A stretch of DNA of 64,000 nucleotides from CAZMNF01 sp964567595 (GTDB taxonomy: Bacteria; Bipolaricaulota; Bipolaricaulia; RBG-16-55-9). Below are positions 44,285 to 51,909 of this stretch, in pieces. The notes below the pieces were generated by a model. The model made no database searches, had not been told where the DNA came from, and worked only from the letters and a program-made list of their open reading frames with translations. Where the stretch lies: positions 1 to 64,000 of the forward strand of contig CAZMNF010000001.1 of assembly GCA_964567595.1 (NCBI GenBank). The letters are read 5' to 3'. Every line of letters begins with the position of its first letter. Within the stretch, counting starts at the first letter, position 1. The position numbers and the translations under genes are program-made.

Positions 44285-45042
44285 GCCCCGAGGTCCGTGT
44301 CTTTCCCGAGCTCGACGCCCTCAGCAAAGCCGTCGCGCATGAGGTTCGCGGCGTCCTCGACGAGGCCGTGACGGAGATCGGGCACGGCGCGATCGCGTTG
44401 GCCGGCGGCGGCACGCCAAAGCGACTCTACCAACATCTGATGCAAGCGCACGGCGACGCAATGCCCTGGTCGAAGGTCCATTTATTCTGGGGCGACGAGC
44501 GTTGCGTGCCGCCCGATCACCAGGCCAGCAACGTTCGAATGGCCCGCGAGGCGCTGATCGATCATGCGGATATCCCCGAGGCCAACCTCCACGTCCCGCC
44601 CGTGGCGGGCCGCTCGCCCGTCGACGCGGCCGCCGAATACGAGGCGGAGTTGCGGGCGTTCTTCCGCGATCGAGATGCCACTCCGCAGGGCTGGCCGGCC
44701 TTTGATCTGATCCTGCTCGGGATCGGAGGCGACGGGCACACCGCGTCGCTGTTCCCCGGAAGCGACGCGCTCGACGCAGGCGATCGCTGGGTCGTCGCGT
44801 CCCAGGCTCCGCCCGAAGCGGAGATTCGCGATCGGATCACGCTGACGATGCCGGTCCTCAACCACGCCCGGAACGTCTTCGTTCTGACATCGGGCGAGGC
44901 GAAGCGGCCCGTCGTGCGCGAGATCTTGGAGACGCCCGAGGCGGCCGTGCTGCGCTATCCGGCAGCTCAAGTGCATCCGCGCGGGCGGCTGGTCTGGTGG
45001 GTGGACCGCGCAGCGATCGGCTTAGAAGGGGGCGCGTCATGA
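44269..45042 (+). CDS. pgl: 6-phosphogluconolactonase
   Basis: The 257-residue DevB/SOL-type lactonase hydrolyses 6-phosphogluconolactone between Zwf and Gnd. Motifs are ALAGGGTPKRLYQHL, VHLFWGDERCVPPDHQASN and LGIGGDGHTASLFPGS. The ATG at 44269 is chosen because GAGGGG precedes it; it lies inside the end of zwf. Its stop overlaps the start of the GH15 gene. Confidence 0.95.
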   Translation: MESPVSPEVRVFPELDALSKAVAHEVRGVLDEAVTEIGHGAIALAGGGTPKRLYQHLMQAHGDAMPWSKVHLFWGDERCVPPDHQASNVRMAREALIDHADIPEANLHVPPVAGRSPVDAAAEYEAELRAFFRDRDATPQGWPAFDLILLGIGGDGHTASLFPGSDALDAGDRWVVASQAPPEAEIRDRITLTMPVLNHARNVFVLTSGEAKRPVVREILETPEAAVLRYPAAQVHPRGRLVWWVDRAAIGLEGGAS

Positions 45043-46847
45043 GCTCATACAAGAACATCGACGACTACGGGATTATCGGAGACCTCCACACGATCGCGCT
45101 CGTCGGCGACCACGGCTCCATCGACTACATGTGCTTTCCCCATTTCGATTCGCCCTCGGTCTTTGCAGCGCTTCTGGATGCCGACAAGGGCGGGCACTTT
45201 CAAGTGGCCCCGGTCCTCGACGGCGCGCGCCATCAACAGATCTATCTGCCAGGGACGAACGTCCTGTTGTCCCGGTTCCTGGCGAGCGACGGCGTGGCGG
45301 AAATCTCCGACTTCATGACGGTCGAGGGCAGCGGCCATCCGCATACGCTGGTCCGTCGGGCCAAGACGATCCGCGGCGAGGTCCGCTTCCGCATGCGTTG
45401 CGCGCCGCGGTTCGACTACGCGCGGGCGACGCATCGCGTCGAGCGCACCGAGGACGGCGTCGCGTTCATGTCCGACGGAGCCGATGCCACGAGGCTGTGC
45501 CTTCGGACGTCGGTGCCCGTTGAGCTGGCTGAGGGCGACGCCACGGCGGAGTTCACGCTCAGCGCGGGCGAGACGGCGGCGTTCGTCATGGAGGACGCCC
45601 AGGCCGACGGTCGGGCGCCCGACGACCTCTCAACGTACGTCGCCAACGCCTTCAAAGAGACCTCCGACTTCTGGCGAGATTGGGTCGCGCAGTCGACCTA
45701 CGAGGGCCGCTGGCGCGAGATGGTCAATCGCTCGGCGCTGACGCTCAAACTGCTGACGTCGGCTCCCCATGGCTCAATCGTGGCGGCGCCGACGTTCGGG
45801 CTCCCCGAGGAGATCGGCGGGGAGCGGAACTGGGACTATCGCTACACCTGGATCCGCGACGCGTCGTTTACGATCTACGGGCTCATCCGCCTCGGCTTCA
45901 CCAAGGAGGCCGCTTCGTTCATGGGTTGGCTCGAGGACTGCTGCAGCCACCTCAACGACGACGGCTCGTTGCAGGTGCTGTACGGCCTCGATGGGCGCCG
46001 TGATCTGGACGAGACGACCTTGCCGCATCTGGAAGGCTACAAGGGCTCTTCCCCCGTGAGGATCGGCAACGGGGCGTATGATCAGTTCCAGCTCGACATT
46101 TACGGCGAGCTGATGGACTCGGTCTATCTCTACAACAAGCACGGCGAGCCGATCCACCACGACCTTTGGGAGAACCTCCAGCGCATGGTGGACTGGGTCT
46201 GCGAGCACTGGCACCTCGAGGACGAGGGCATCTGGGAGGTCCGCGGCGGTCGCCAAGCGTTCTTGCACTCGCGACTGATGTGCTGGGTGGCGGTGGATCG
46301 GGCGATCCGCCTAGCTCAGAAGCGCTCCTTCCCGGCGCCGTTGGAAAGGTGGTATCGCACGCGCGATGCCATCTACCGCGACATTTTCCAGTCGTTCTGG
46401 GACCCGCGACGCCAAGCGTTCGTGCAACGCAAGGGCGCGTCGACGTTGGATGCGGCGACGTTGCTCATGCCACTGGTCAAGTTCATCAGTCCCACGGACC
46501 CGCGCTGGCTCTCCACCCTCCGCGCCATCGAGGCGGAGCTCATGGACGACTCGCTGGTGTATCGCTATCGGGCCGAGGAAGCGGCTCCCGACGGCCTCAC
46601 GGGCAACGAGGGGACGTTTAGCATCTGCTCCTTCTGGATGGCGGAGTGCATCTCCCGCAGCGGCGATCTGGACAAAGCCCGGTTCTTCTTCGAAAAGATG
46701 CTCAGCTACGCCAACCACCTGGGGCTTTACGCGGAGGAACTCGGGCCCAGTGGCGAACACTTGGGCAACTTCCCGCAAGCGTTCACGCACCTGTCGCTGA
46801 TCAGCGCCGCGTACGACTTGGATCGTCGACTTTCGCGGACTGCGTGA
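45039..46847 (+). CDS. Glycoside hydrolase family 15 protein (glucoamylase/trehalase-like)
   Basis: The 602-residue enzyme matches GH15 bacterial/archaeal glucoamylase-like proteins. An N-terminal beta domain begins YGIIGDLHTIALVGDHGSID. The (alpha/alpha)6 barrel contains GLPEEIGGERNWDYRY followed by TWIRDASFTIYGL, and ends LGNFPQAFTHLSLI. Members release glucose from alpha-glucans, and some are trehalases. No signal peptide is seen, so it probably acts in the cytoplasm, feeding glucose into the operon's pathway. The ATG overlaps the pgl stop (ATGA). With otsBA 7-10 kb away, a trehalase function deserves consideration. Confidence 0.9.
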   Translation: MSSYKNIDDYGIIGDLHTIALVGDHGSIDYMCFPHFDSPSVFAALLDADKGGHFQVAPVLDGARHQQIYLPGTNVLLSRFLASDGVAEISDFMTVEGSGHPHTLVRRAKTIRGEVRFRMRCAPRFDYARATHRVERTEDGVAFMSDGADATRLCLRTSVPVELAEGDATAEFTLSAGETAAFVMEDAQADGRAPDDLSTYVANAFKETSDFWRDWVAQSTYEGRWREMVNRSALTLKLLTSAPHGSIVAAPTFGLPEEIGGERNWDYRYTWIRDASFTIYGLIRLGFTKEAASFMGWLEDCCSHLNDDGSLQVLYGLDGRRDLDETTLPHLEGYKGSSPVRIGNGAYDQFQLDIYGELMDSVYLYNKHGEPIHHDLWENLQRMVDWVCEHWHLEDEGIWEVRGGRQAFLHSRLMCWVAVDRAIRLAQKRSFPAPLERWYRTRDAIYRDIFQSFWDPRRQAFVQRKGASTLDAATLLMPLVKFISPTDPRWLSTLRAIEAELMDDSLVYRYRAEEAAPDGLTGNEGTFSICSFWMAECISRSGDLDKARFFFEKMLSYANHLGLYAEELGPSGEHLGNFPQAFTHLSLISAAYDLDRRLSRTA

Positions 46848-46919
46848 TTTTCGGCATCTGGACGGCAACGATCGAGCCCAAGCGCAACATTCATAACGTT
46901 CACAAAGGAGTGACCGCAC

Positions 46920-48308
46920 ATGACGGCCGAACGCTTCGACGCCATTGTCATCGGCACGGGCCAGGGCGGCTACCCGCTGGCGCTCACCTGGGCCGGTGCC
47001 GGCCGCCAGGTCGCCGGCATTGAGCGCGGCCCCGTCGGGGGGAGCTGCGTCAACGTCGGCTGCACGCCGACCAAGACGATGGTCGCCAGCGCCCGCGTGG
47101 CCCATCTCGCCCAGCGAGCGAGCGATTACGGCGTCCAGACCGGCCCCATCGAGATCGATTTGCCGACGATCCGGCAACGGAAGCGCGACATCGTGGCCGA
47201 CTTCAGCGGCGGCAGCCAGCAGCGCTTCGAGAGCACCGACAACCTCGAGCCCATCTACGGCGAGGCCCGCTTCACGGGCGAGCGGACGATCGAGGTCGCG
47301 CTCAGCGACGGCGGCACGCGAACCCTGACGGCCGACGAGGTCTTCATCAACACGGGGTTGCGCCCGGCGGTGCCGCCCGTGGACGGCATCGAGTCCGTCG
47401 AGGCGTTGGACAACGCTTCGATCATGGAACTCGGCGAGGTTCCCGAGCACCTGATCGTCATGGGCGGCGGCTACGTCGGCTTGGAGTTCGGGCAGATGTT
47501 CCGGCGCTTCGGCGCCGACGTGACGGTCTTCGACCGCGGCGAGCGCTTGCTCAAGCGTGAGGACGCCGACGTCTCCGACGAAGTGGCCCGGATCCTGCGC
47601 GAGGAGGGGATCGACGTTCGGTTGGGCACCCAGGCCGAGCGATTTGCGCCCACCGACGACGGCGGCGTCGAGGTGACGCTGGCCGGGCCGAACGGCACGG
47701 AGACGATCCAGGGATCGCACTTTTTGAACGCCGCAGGGCGCCAGCCGAACACCGACATGCTGAATCTCGAGGCCGCGGGCGTGGAGACCGACGAGCGCGG
47801 CTTCGTGAAAGTCAACGAGCGCCTGGAGACGAGCGTGTCGGGCGTCTACGCCATCGGCGACGTCAAGGGCGGCCCGGCGTTCACCCACATCTCCTTCGAC
47901 GACTTCCGCATCCTCAATCAGAACCTCATGGAAGGTGGCAACACGAGCATTGAGGGTCGAGTCGTGCCCTACACGGTCTTCATCGACCCGCAGTTGGGGC
48001 GAGTCGGCCTGAGCGAGTGGGAAGCTCGCGAAGGGGGCTACAACGCGCGAGTTGCCAAGATTCCCATGGAACACGTCGCCCGGGCGCTGGAGACCGACGA
48101 GACGCGCGGCTTCATGAAGGCCGTCGTCGACGGCGACACGGACCGAATCCTGGGGGCCGCGATCCTCGGCATCGAGGGCGGCGAGGTCATGGCCGTCCTG
48201 CAGACCGCCATGATGGGCAATGTCCCTTATACGACGATCCGCGACGGCGCGTTCGCGCACCCGACGTTGGCCGAGTCGCTCAACAACCTGTTCGCCGCGC
48301 TCGAGTAG
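46920..48308 (+). CDS. FAD-dependent pyridine nucleotide-disulfide oxidoreductase
   Basis: The 462-residue flavoprotein has the FAD motif VIGTGQGGYPLAL, the redox disulfide GGSCVNVGCTPTKTMVASA (Cys43/Cys48), a NAD(P) motif MGGGYVGLEFGQMFRRFG and the C-terminal dimer segment AFAHPTLAESLNNLF. The TPTKTMVASARVAH stretch resembles the mercuric-reductase/RclA-like branch more than true dihydrolipoamide dehydrogenase (usually IPSKALL). It lacks both the N-terminal metal-binding domain and the C-terminal cysteine pair of MerA, so Hg(II) reduction is unlikely. AAAGGAG lies nine bases before the ATG. It could serve as a general disulfide or quinone reductase. Confidence 0.88.
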   Translation: MTAERFDAIVIGTGQGGYPLALTWAGAGRQVAGIERGPVGGSCVNVGCTPTKTMVASARVAHLAQRASDYGVQTGPIEIDLPTIRQRKRDIVADFSGGSQQRFESTDNLEPIYGEARFTGERTIEVALSDGGTRTLTADEVFINTGLRPAVPPVDGIESVEALDNASIMELGEVPEHLIVMGGGYVGLEFGQMFRRFGADVTVFDRGERLLKREDADVSDEVARILREEGIDVRLGTQAERFAPTDDGGVEVTLAGPNGTETIQGSHFLNAAGRQPNTDMLNLEAAGVETDERGFVKVNERLETSVSGVYAIGDVKGGPAFTHISFDDFRILNQNLMEGGNTSIEGRVVPYTVFIDPQLGRVGLSEWEAREGGYNARVAKIPMEHVARALETDETRGFMKAVVDGDTDRILGAAILGIEGGEVMAVLQTAMMGNVPYTTIRDGAFAHPTLAESLNNLFAALE

Positions 48309-48395
48309 CGTTCGTCGCGATACCCATCGTGAGGGAAGGCACTGGCAATCGGGCGCTTCGGCTTTAGCCGGGCCTGACAGCCGTGGTTGCTGGGC

Positions 48396-49019
48396 TCAGC
48401 CCTGACCCGCCTTGAGCTGGGCAGCGACGCGGGCCGTTCGTTCACCCTGGGTGCGGGCGATCTCCAGCTCGTTCTCCGAGGGCTGGCGCGAGCCGTCGCC
48501 GGCCAGCGTCGAGGCCCCGTAGGGCGTGCCGCCGGTGATCTCGTCCATGGTGGTCATTCGGGGCTCGGAGTAGGGCACGCCGAGGACGATCATGCCGTGG
48601 TGCAACAGCGTCGTGTGGACGCTCGTGATCGTCGTCTCCTGGCCGCCGTGCTGGGAGCCCGTCGACGTAAACACGCTCGCCACCTTCCCGATGAGCTCGC
48701 CACCGAACCACTGCGAGCCCGTCTGATCGAAAAAGTTGCGCATCTGAGCCGCCATGTTGCCGAAGCGGGTGGGCGTTCCGAAGATGAGCGCGTCGGCCTC
48801 GCTCAGTTGCGACGGCTCGATGGTCGGGATGTCACTGAATGCCTCGCGGGCCTCCTTGGCGCCGGACTGTTCGAGCGCATCGTCGGGGACCAGCTCGGGG
48901 ACTTGGAAAAGCGCGACCTCGGCGCCCTCGACGCGACGGGCGCCCTCGGCGATCGCTTCGGCCATCCGGTAGATGTGGCCGTACATGCTGTAGAACACGA
49001 CGTGGACGTTGACGGACAT
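48396..49019 (-). CDS. wrbA: NAD(P)H:quinone oxidoreductase, WrbA family
   Basis: The 207-residue flavodoxin-fold enzyme has the FMN loop YSMYGHIYRMAEAIAEGA, then GTPTRFGNMAAQMRNFFDQTG and GSQHGGQETTITS, all WrbA hallmarks. It reduces quinones by two electrons and protects against redox cycling. AAAGGATG precedes the ATG. The gene converges on the disulfide oxidoreductase gene and follows the methyltransferase on the same strand, in a neighbourhood of redox proteins. Confidence 0.95.
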   Translation of the reverse strand: MSVNVHVVFYSMYGHIYRMAEAIAEGARRVEGAEVALFQVPELVPDDALEQSGAKEAREAFSDIPTIEPSQLSEADALIFGTPTRFGNMAAQMRNFFDQTGSQWFGGELIGKVASVFTSTGSQHGGQETTITSVHTTLLHHGMIVLGVPYSEPRMTTMDEITGGTPYGASTLAGDGSRQPSENELEIARTQGERTARVAAQLKAGQG

Positions 49020-49069
49020 GCGACGTCATCCTTTCACGAAAGATTGGCTGACATGGTGGCTTGCAATCG

Positions 49070-49927
49070 TCAGAATTGTCCAACCACGCAGATCGTCTCG
49101 TTCGGCATGCGGACGCGGCCGTCGGCATCAGCGTAGGCACGAGCGAGCTCGCGGAGCCGCTCGCGCACGGCCGCTTGGTGCTCAGGGGGTTCATCCGACA
49201 TGGCGATCATCGGCGGCGAAACGTCCTCGTGGAACGCGATGAAGTCCGCCACGGAAGCCCACGATAAGTCGATCGTGAGGCGCTCAGTCGTGACCCCGCG
49301 GAATCCGGCGTCCATGGCCATGCGCCGGAGCATCTCCGTATCGGCAAGGTGGAAGGGGCCGGGGGCTTCTTCCGGCGGAGCGGGCGGCTGCAGTTCCGCC
49401 TGAACGGCCGTCATGACGAGGTTGATAAACGGGACGCGCTCGGCCGTGCTCCAGACCGAGGCCGCAAAGCGAGCGCCGGGCTTGAGCGCGCGATGGAGCC
49501 CCTCCAGAACGGCCTCCGGATTCGGCACCAGCATCAGGCCCCAGCGGCTCAGCGCGGCGTCGAATTCGTCGTGGAAGGGGAGCGCCTCGGCGTCGCCGCG
49601 TTCAAACGTGACGTTCGTGAGGCCCTGTTCGCGGGCTCGATCGCGTGCGGTCTCCAGCATGCGCGGAGCTTGGTCGATCCCGACGACTCGACCATGGGCC
49701 TCGACGACCCGAGCTGCGCTCGTGGCCGGTTCGCCGATGCCGGTGGCGACGTCCAATACGCAGTCCCCCGGCTTGGCCTCGGCCAAGGCCACGAGCCGGT
49801 CGCTGAGCGCTCGGCCGCCCTGTTCGAACGTCGGCCACCAGCGCGCCCAGCCCTGGGCGACGGCGTTCCATTGATCGACTTGCTCGGCCTTATAGACAAC
49901 GGGATCAAACGCGTCGGCGCTCATCAT
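49070..49927 (-). CDS. Class I SAM-dependent methyltransferase
   Basis: The 285-residue protein has the SAM motif VLDVATGIGEPATSAARVVEA, the acidic loop VVGIDQAPRMLE, motif FERGDAEALPFHDEFDAAL and the post-motif GLHRALKPGARFAASVW, as in the UbiE/Methyltransf_11 group. Residues 180-285 form a substrate lid seen in arsenite, quinone or small-molecule methyltransferases. The substrate is not deducible. It begins six bases after the DsbA-like gene stop, with a poor ribosome binding site, so coupled translation is likely. Confidence 0.85.
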   Translation of the reverse strand: MMSADAFDPVVYKAEQVDQWNAVAQGWARWWPTFEQGGRALSDRLVALAEAKPGDCVLDVATGIGEPATSAARVVEAHGRVVGIDQAPRMLETARDRAREQGLTNVTFERGDAEALPFHDEFDAALSRWGLMLVPNPEAVLEGLHRALKPGARFAASVWSTAERVPFINLVMTAVQAELQPPAPPEEAPGPFHLADTEMLRRMAMDAGFRGVTTERLTIDLSWASVADFIAFHEDVSPPMIAMSDEPPEHQAAVRERLRELARAYADADGRVRMPNETICVVGQF

Positions 49928-49933
49928 ATCCGT

Positions 49934-50677
49934 CTATCGGGCTTGGGCCGAGATCGCCCGGTCGAACTGTTCCATCGAGGGAACGCCGGTGAACATCTGG
50001 CCGGCGACGGTGATCGTCGGCGTTCCACGTGCGCCCTGAGCACGGATTTCTTGGGTTGATTCCTGAATCTTGTCCGCATAGCGGTCGGAATCGACGCAGA
50101 CGCGGAATGCCTCAATGTCATTGACGCCGACCTCTCGCGCGTAGCCCGTCAGCTTCTCCAGCGTGAAGCTCTCATCGTTATAGCCGCCCTGATTGCGGAA
50201 CAGCGTCGTTTTGAACTGGGAAAATAGCTGGGTGCCGTTGGCCTGATCCTGCTCGTGGACGCACTCGGCGGCCTGGGCTGCGCGCTCCGAGTCCGGTCCG
50301 TAGTGGACGAAGTGGCGGAAGACGAACCGAGCTTCGCCGGTCTCGACGAAGCGATCTTCCAGTTGGGGGGCAATCTGCGTCTCGAAGTGCCCACAGGCCG
50401 TGCAATGGAAGTCCTCGTAGACAGTGATGTCGACAGGTGCTGTGGCCGAACCGTGGGCGGGCGGCGCGCTTATGTACGAGTACGGGTTGGTGCCCGACAC
50501 GGATGACCCGCCGTCGTTCAGAACCCCCCAGCCGATCCAGCCGACAACCAGCAAGACCAACAATCCCCCGCCGCCGAGCGCGGCCCACTTGGGCCAGCCT
50601 CGGCCGGCTCGGCCCGCTCGACGGCCACGCGACGTCTTCTGGTTCCGCTCCCGTTTGGCGCGTTCCTTCTTGCCCAT
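49934..50677 (-). CDS. Membrane-anchored DsbA-like thioredoxin-fold protein
   Basis: The 247-residue protein has a very basic N-terminus (about 30 residues), one membrane helix (about 32-54) and an extracytoplasmic DsbA/BdbD-type domain. The redox motif is C92-T-A-C95 in YEDFHCTACGHFE, with the cis-proline loop GTPTITVAGQMFTGV. It probably forms or exchanges disulfides in secreted proteins. It lies directly downstream of a DUF3179 gene (16-base gap) that is preceded by two operator palindromes, so it may be co-regulated. Confidence 0.92.
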   Translation of the reverse strand: MGKKERAKRERNQKTSRGRRAGRAGRGWPKWAALGGGGLLVLLVVGWIGWGVLNDGGSSVSGTNPYSYISAPPAHGSATAPVDITVYEDFHCTACGHFETQIAPQLEDRFVETGEARFVFRHFVHYGPDSERAAQAAECVHEQDQANGTQLFSQFKTTLFRNQGGYNDESFTLEKLTGYAREVGVNDIEAFRVCVDSDRYADKIQESTQEIRAQGARGTPTITVAGQMFTGVPSMEQFDRAISAQAR

Positions 50678-50693
50678 GGGACACTCCTTTTGC

Positions 50694-51569
50694 TCAGTCT
50701 CGCTCGGACATCGCCATGTCGATCGACTCGTCGGGTCGCACGGCGATCTGGGCCGTGTCGGGATCGCCCTGCCATTGGCGCCACTGGACCATCATCGTCG
50801 GAACCCGCTCCAGCGTTTCGCCCTCGAGTGGGCCGCCGACGGCCTGGCCCGTCCCCTCGTCCCACCAGCTGCGCGTCTCGCGGTCCTCCAGAATGGCGTC
50901 GATGTCGTGGATGCCGACGACGTCGAAGCTCAGCGTCCGATGGGACGCGGTCGGCCGATAGGCCATGGGGCTCTTGCAGCTGAAGCACCAGGTCACGAGC
51001 ACGGGCTCGCCGCCCACGCGATCGTTGATCGCCAAGTGTCGCTCCAACAGGTCGAGCGGATAGATCACTTCTACCCCGTCGTGTTCGAGCGAAACGACCC
51101 AGTCGTCCGGCGCGACGTTGGCGTCCGCGACGGGCTGGCGCGCCGGATCGTGCAGCGCCGCATACGAGTGGGTCATACCGAGCGGGCCGACGGCAAAGAC
51201 GGTCACGACGGCCAGGATGGCGCCCATTAGGGGGACGATCATCGCCATCGGGAGGCGTTGAGCCCCCGTCCGCCACGCCCATCCGAACGCGCCGAGGAGC
51301 GTCGACGCGCTCAGCAGCAGCCAGAGCGGTCTGTATGTTTGAGCGAGCGCGTTCAGGCTCGGATCGAGGACGTCAAGTCGGAGGAGCAGCTCGCTGTCGA
51401 GGGCGTACGCCGCGGCGCCGCCCCAACCGAGCAGCGCCAAGGCCGTCAAGCCGATCCAGCGAGTTGGCGAGGTCACATTGTTCAGCATGTCATGCCCGTC
51501 GAAATCTCGCTCGTGCGTCGGAAGCATCCGGTGACGTGGGGTCCGTCCGTCATTGACATTTTTCTCCAT
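50694..51569 (-). CDS. Membrane protein with a single DUF3179 unit
   Basis: The product has three or four N-terminal membrane segments (about residues 35-140 from the chosen start). An extracytoplasmic domain then resembles the canonical half of the DUF3179 units at 8790-11879: EVIYPLDLLERHLAINDRVGG, CFSCKSPMAY (Cys195/198), DRETRSWWDEGTGQAVGGPL and VPTMMVQWRQWQGDPDT. The CPLC of other copies is CFSC here. Function is unknown. The start is uncertain: ATG 51569 fits the transcription start predicted from operator site C, while ATG 51488 just before the first helix is an alternative. It is probably co-transcribed with the DsbA-like gene. Confidence 0.82.
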   Translation of the reverse strand: MEKNVNDGRTPRHRMLPTHERDFDGHDMLNNVTSPTRWIGLTALALLGWGGAAAYALDSELLLRLDVLDPSLNALAQTYRPLWLLLSASTLLGAFGWAWRTGAQRLPMAMIVPLMGAILAVVTVFAVGPLGMTHSYAALHDPARQPVADANVAPDDWVVSLEHDGVEVIYPLDLLERHLAINDRVGGEPVLVTWCFSCKSPMAYRPTASHRTLSFDVVGIHDIDAILEDRETRSWWDEGTGQAVGGPLEGETLERVPTMMVQWRQWQGDPDTAQIAVRPDESIDMAMSERD

Positions 51570-51590
51570 GGGAATGTGACCCGAGAGGCC

Positions 51591-51633
51591 AGTATGCGTT
51601 ATCGTGAGTCTCACGGCTGTAAGCCCGCTTACA
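51591..51633 (-). promoter_or_regulatory. Crp/Fnr-type operator (site C) upstream of the DUF3179 gene
   Basis: TGTAAGCCCGCTTACA at 51618-51633 is a perfect TGTAAG-N4-CTTACA palindrome. On the minus strand CATACT (complement of 51591-51596) follows after 21 bases. A start near 51584 would place the operator at about -41.5, and the leader to the ATG at 51569 would be about 15 bases. This arrangement matches site A in front of the other DUF3179 gene. Confidence 0.65.
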
Positions 51634-51663
51634 ACAGGTCAAGCATGAGGGCAAGAGAGGGGG

Positions 51664-51696
51664 CGAGGGGACGGCTCGGGGTGGACCGTCCCCTCG
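51664..51696. other. GC-rich hairpin between operator sites C and D
   Basis: CGAGGGGACGG and CCGTCCCCTCG form an 11-bp perfect stem around an 11-base loop. No U-run follows on either strand, so it is not a standard terminator. If site D drives leftward transcription, the hairpin would lie about 30-60 bases into that RNA. It could be a leader structure or part of a small RNA. Confidence 0.45.
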
Positions 51697-51733
51697 CGTT
51701 GTGGGGGCTTCAGGCACGGGGTTGAACCGCTCG

Positions 51734-51777
51734 AGCATAGGGCTCGCGGGGCGATCTCAGCTGTAAGCCCTCTTACA
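51734..51777 (-). promoter_or_regulatory. Crp/Fnr-type operator (site D)
   Basis: TGTAAGCCCTCTTACA at 51762-51777 has perfect TGTAAG/CTTACA arms. On the minus strand TATGCT (complement of 51734-51739) lies 22 bases away; on the plus strand no -10 is found at that distance. It therefore points toward the DUF3179 gene as a second, upstream promoter, rather than toward the synthetase gene at 51910. The whole 51570-51909 gap contains sites C and D, the hairpin and nothing else that I can support. Confidence 0.55.
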
Positions 51778-51909
51778 AACCAAATCGTGTCAGCCCTGCC
51801 TCGCGCTTCCGGCCGCACGGAGACCTCACATTCCGGGGATGTTGCCAACCCAGGACAGCGTTTGATACAAGGTCCCTAACAGTTCAGTCGCGAAAGCGAG
51901 GTCGGTGCG

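Noticed and set aside
46920..48308. Mercuric reductase
   Set aside because: The redox disulfide region resembles MerA, but the N-terminal metal-binding domain and C-terminal cysteine pair are absent and no other mer gene is nearby.
51550..51738. 62-residue minus-strand open frame under operator site D
   Set aside because: Its ATG overlaps the predicted -10 box, there is no ribosome binding site, and it crosses the GC hairpin and operator site C.
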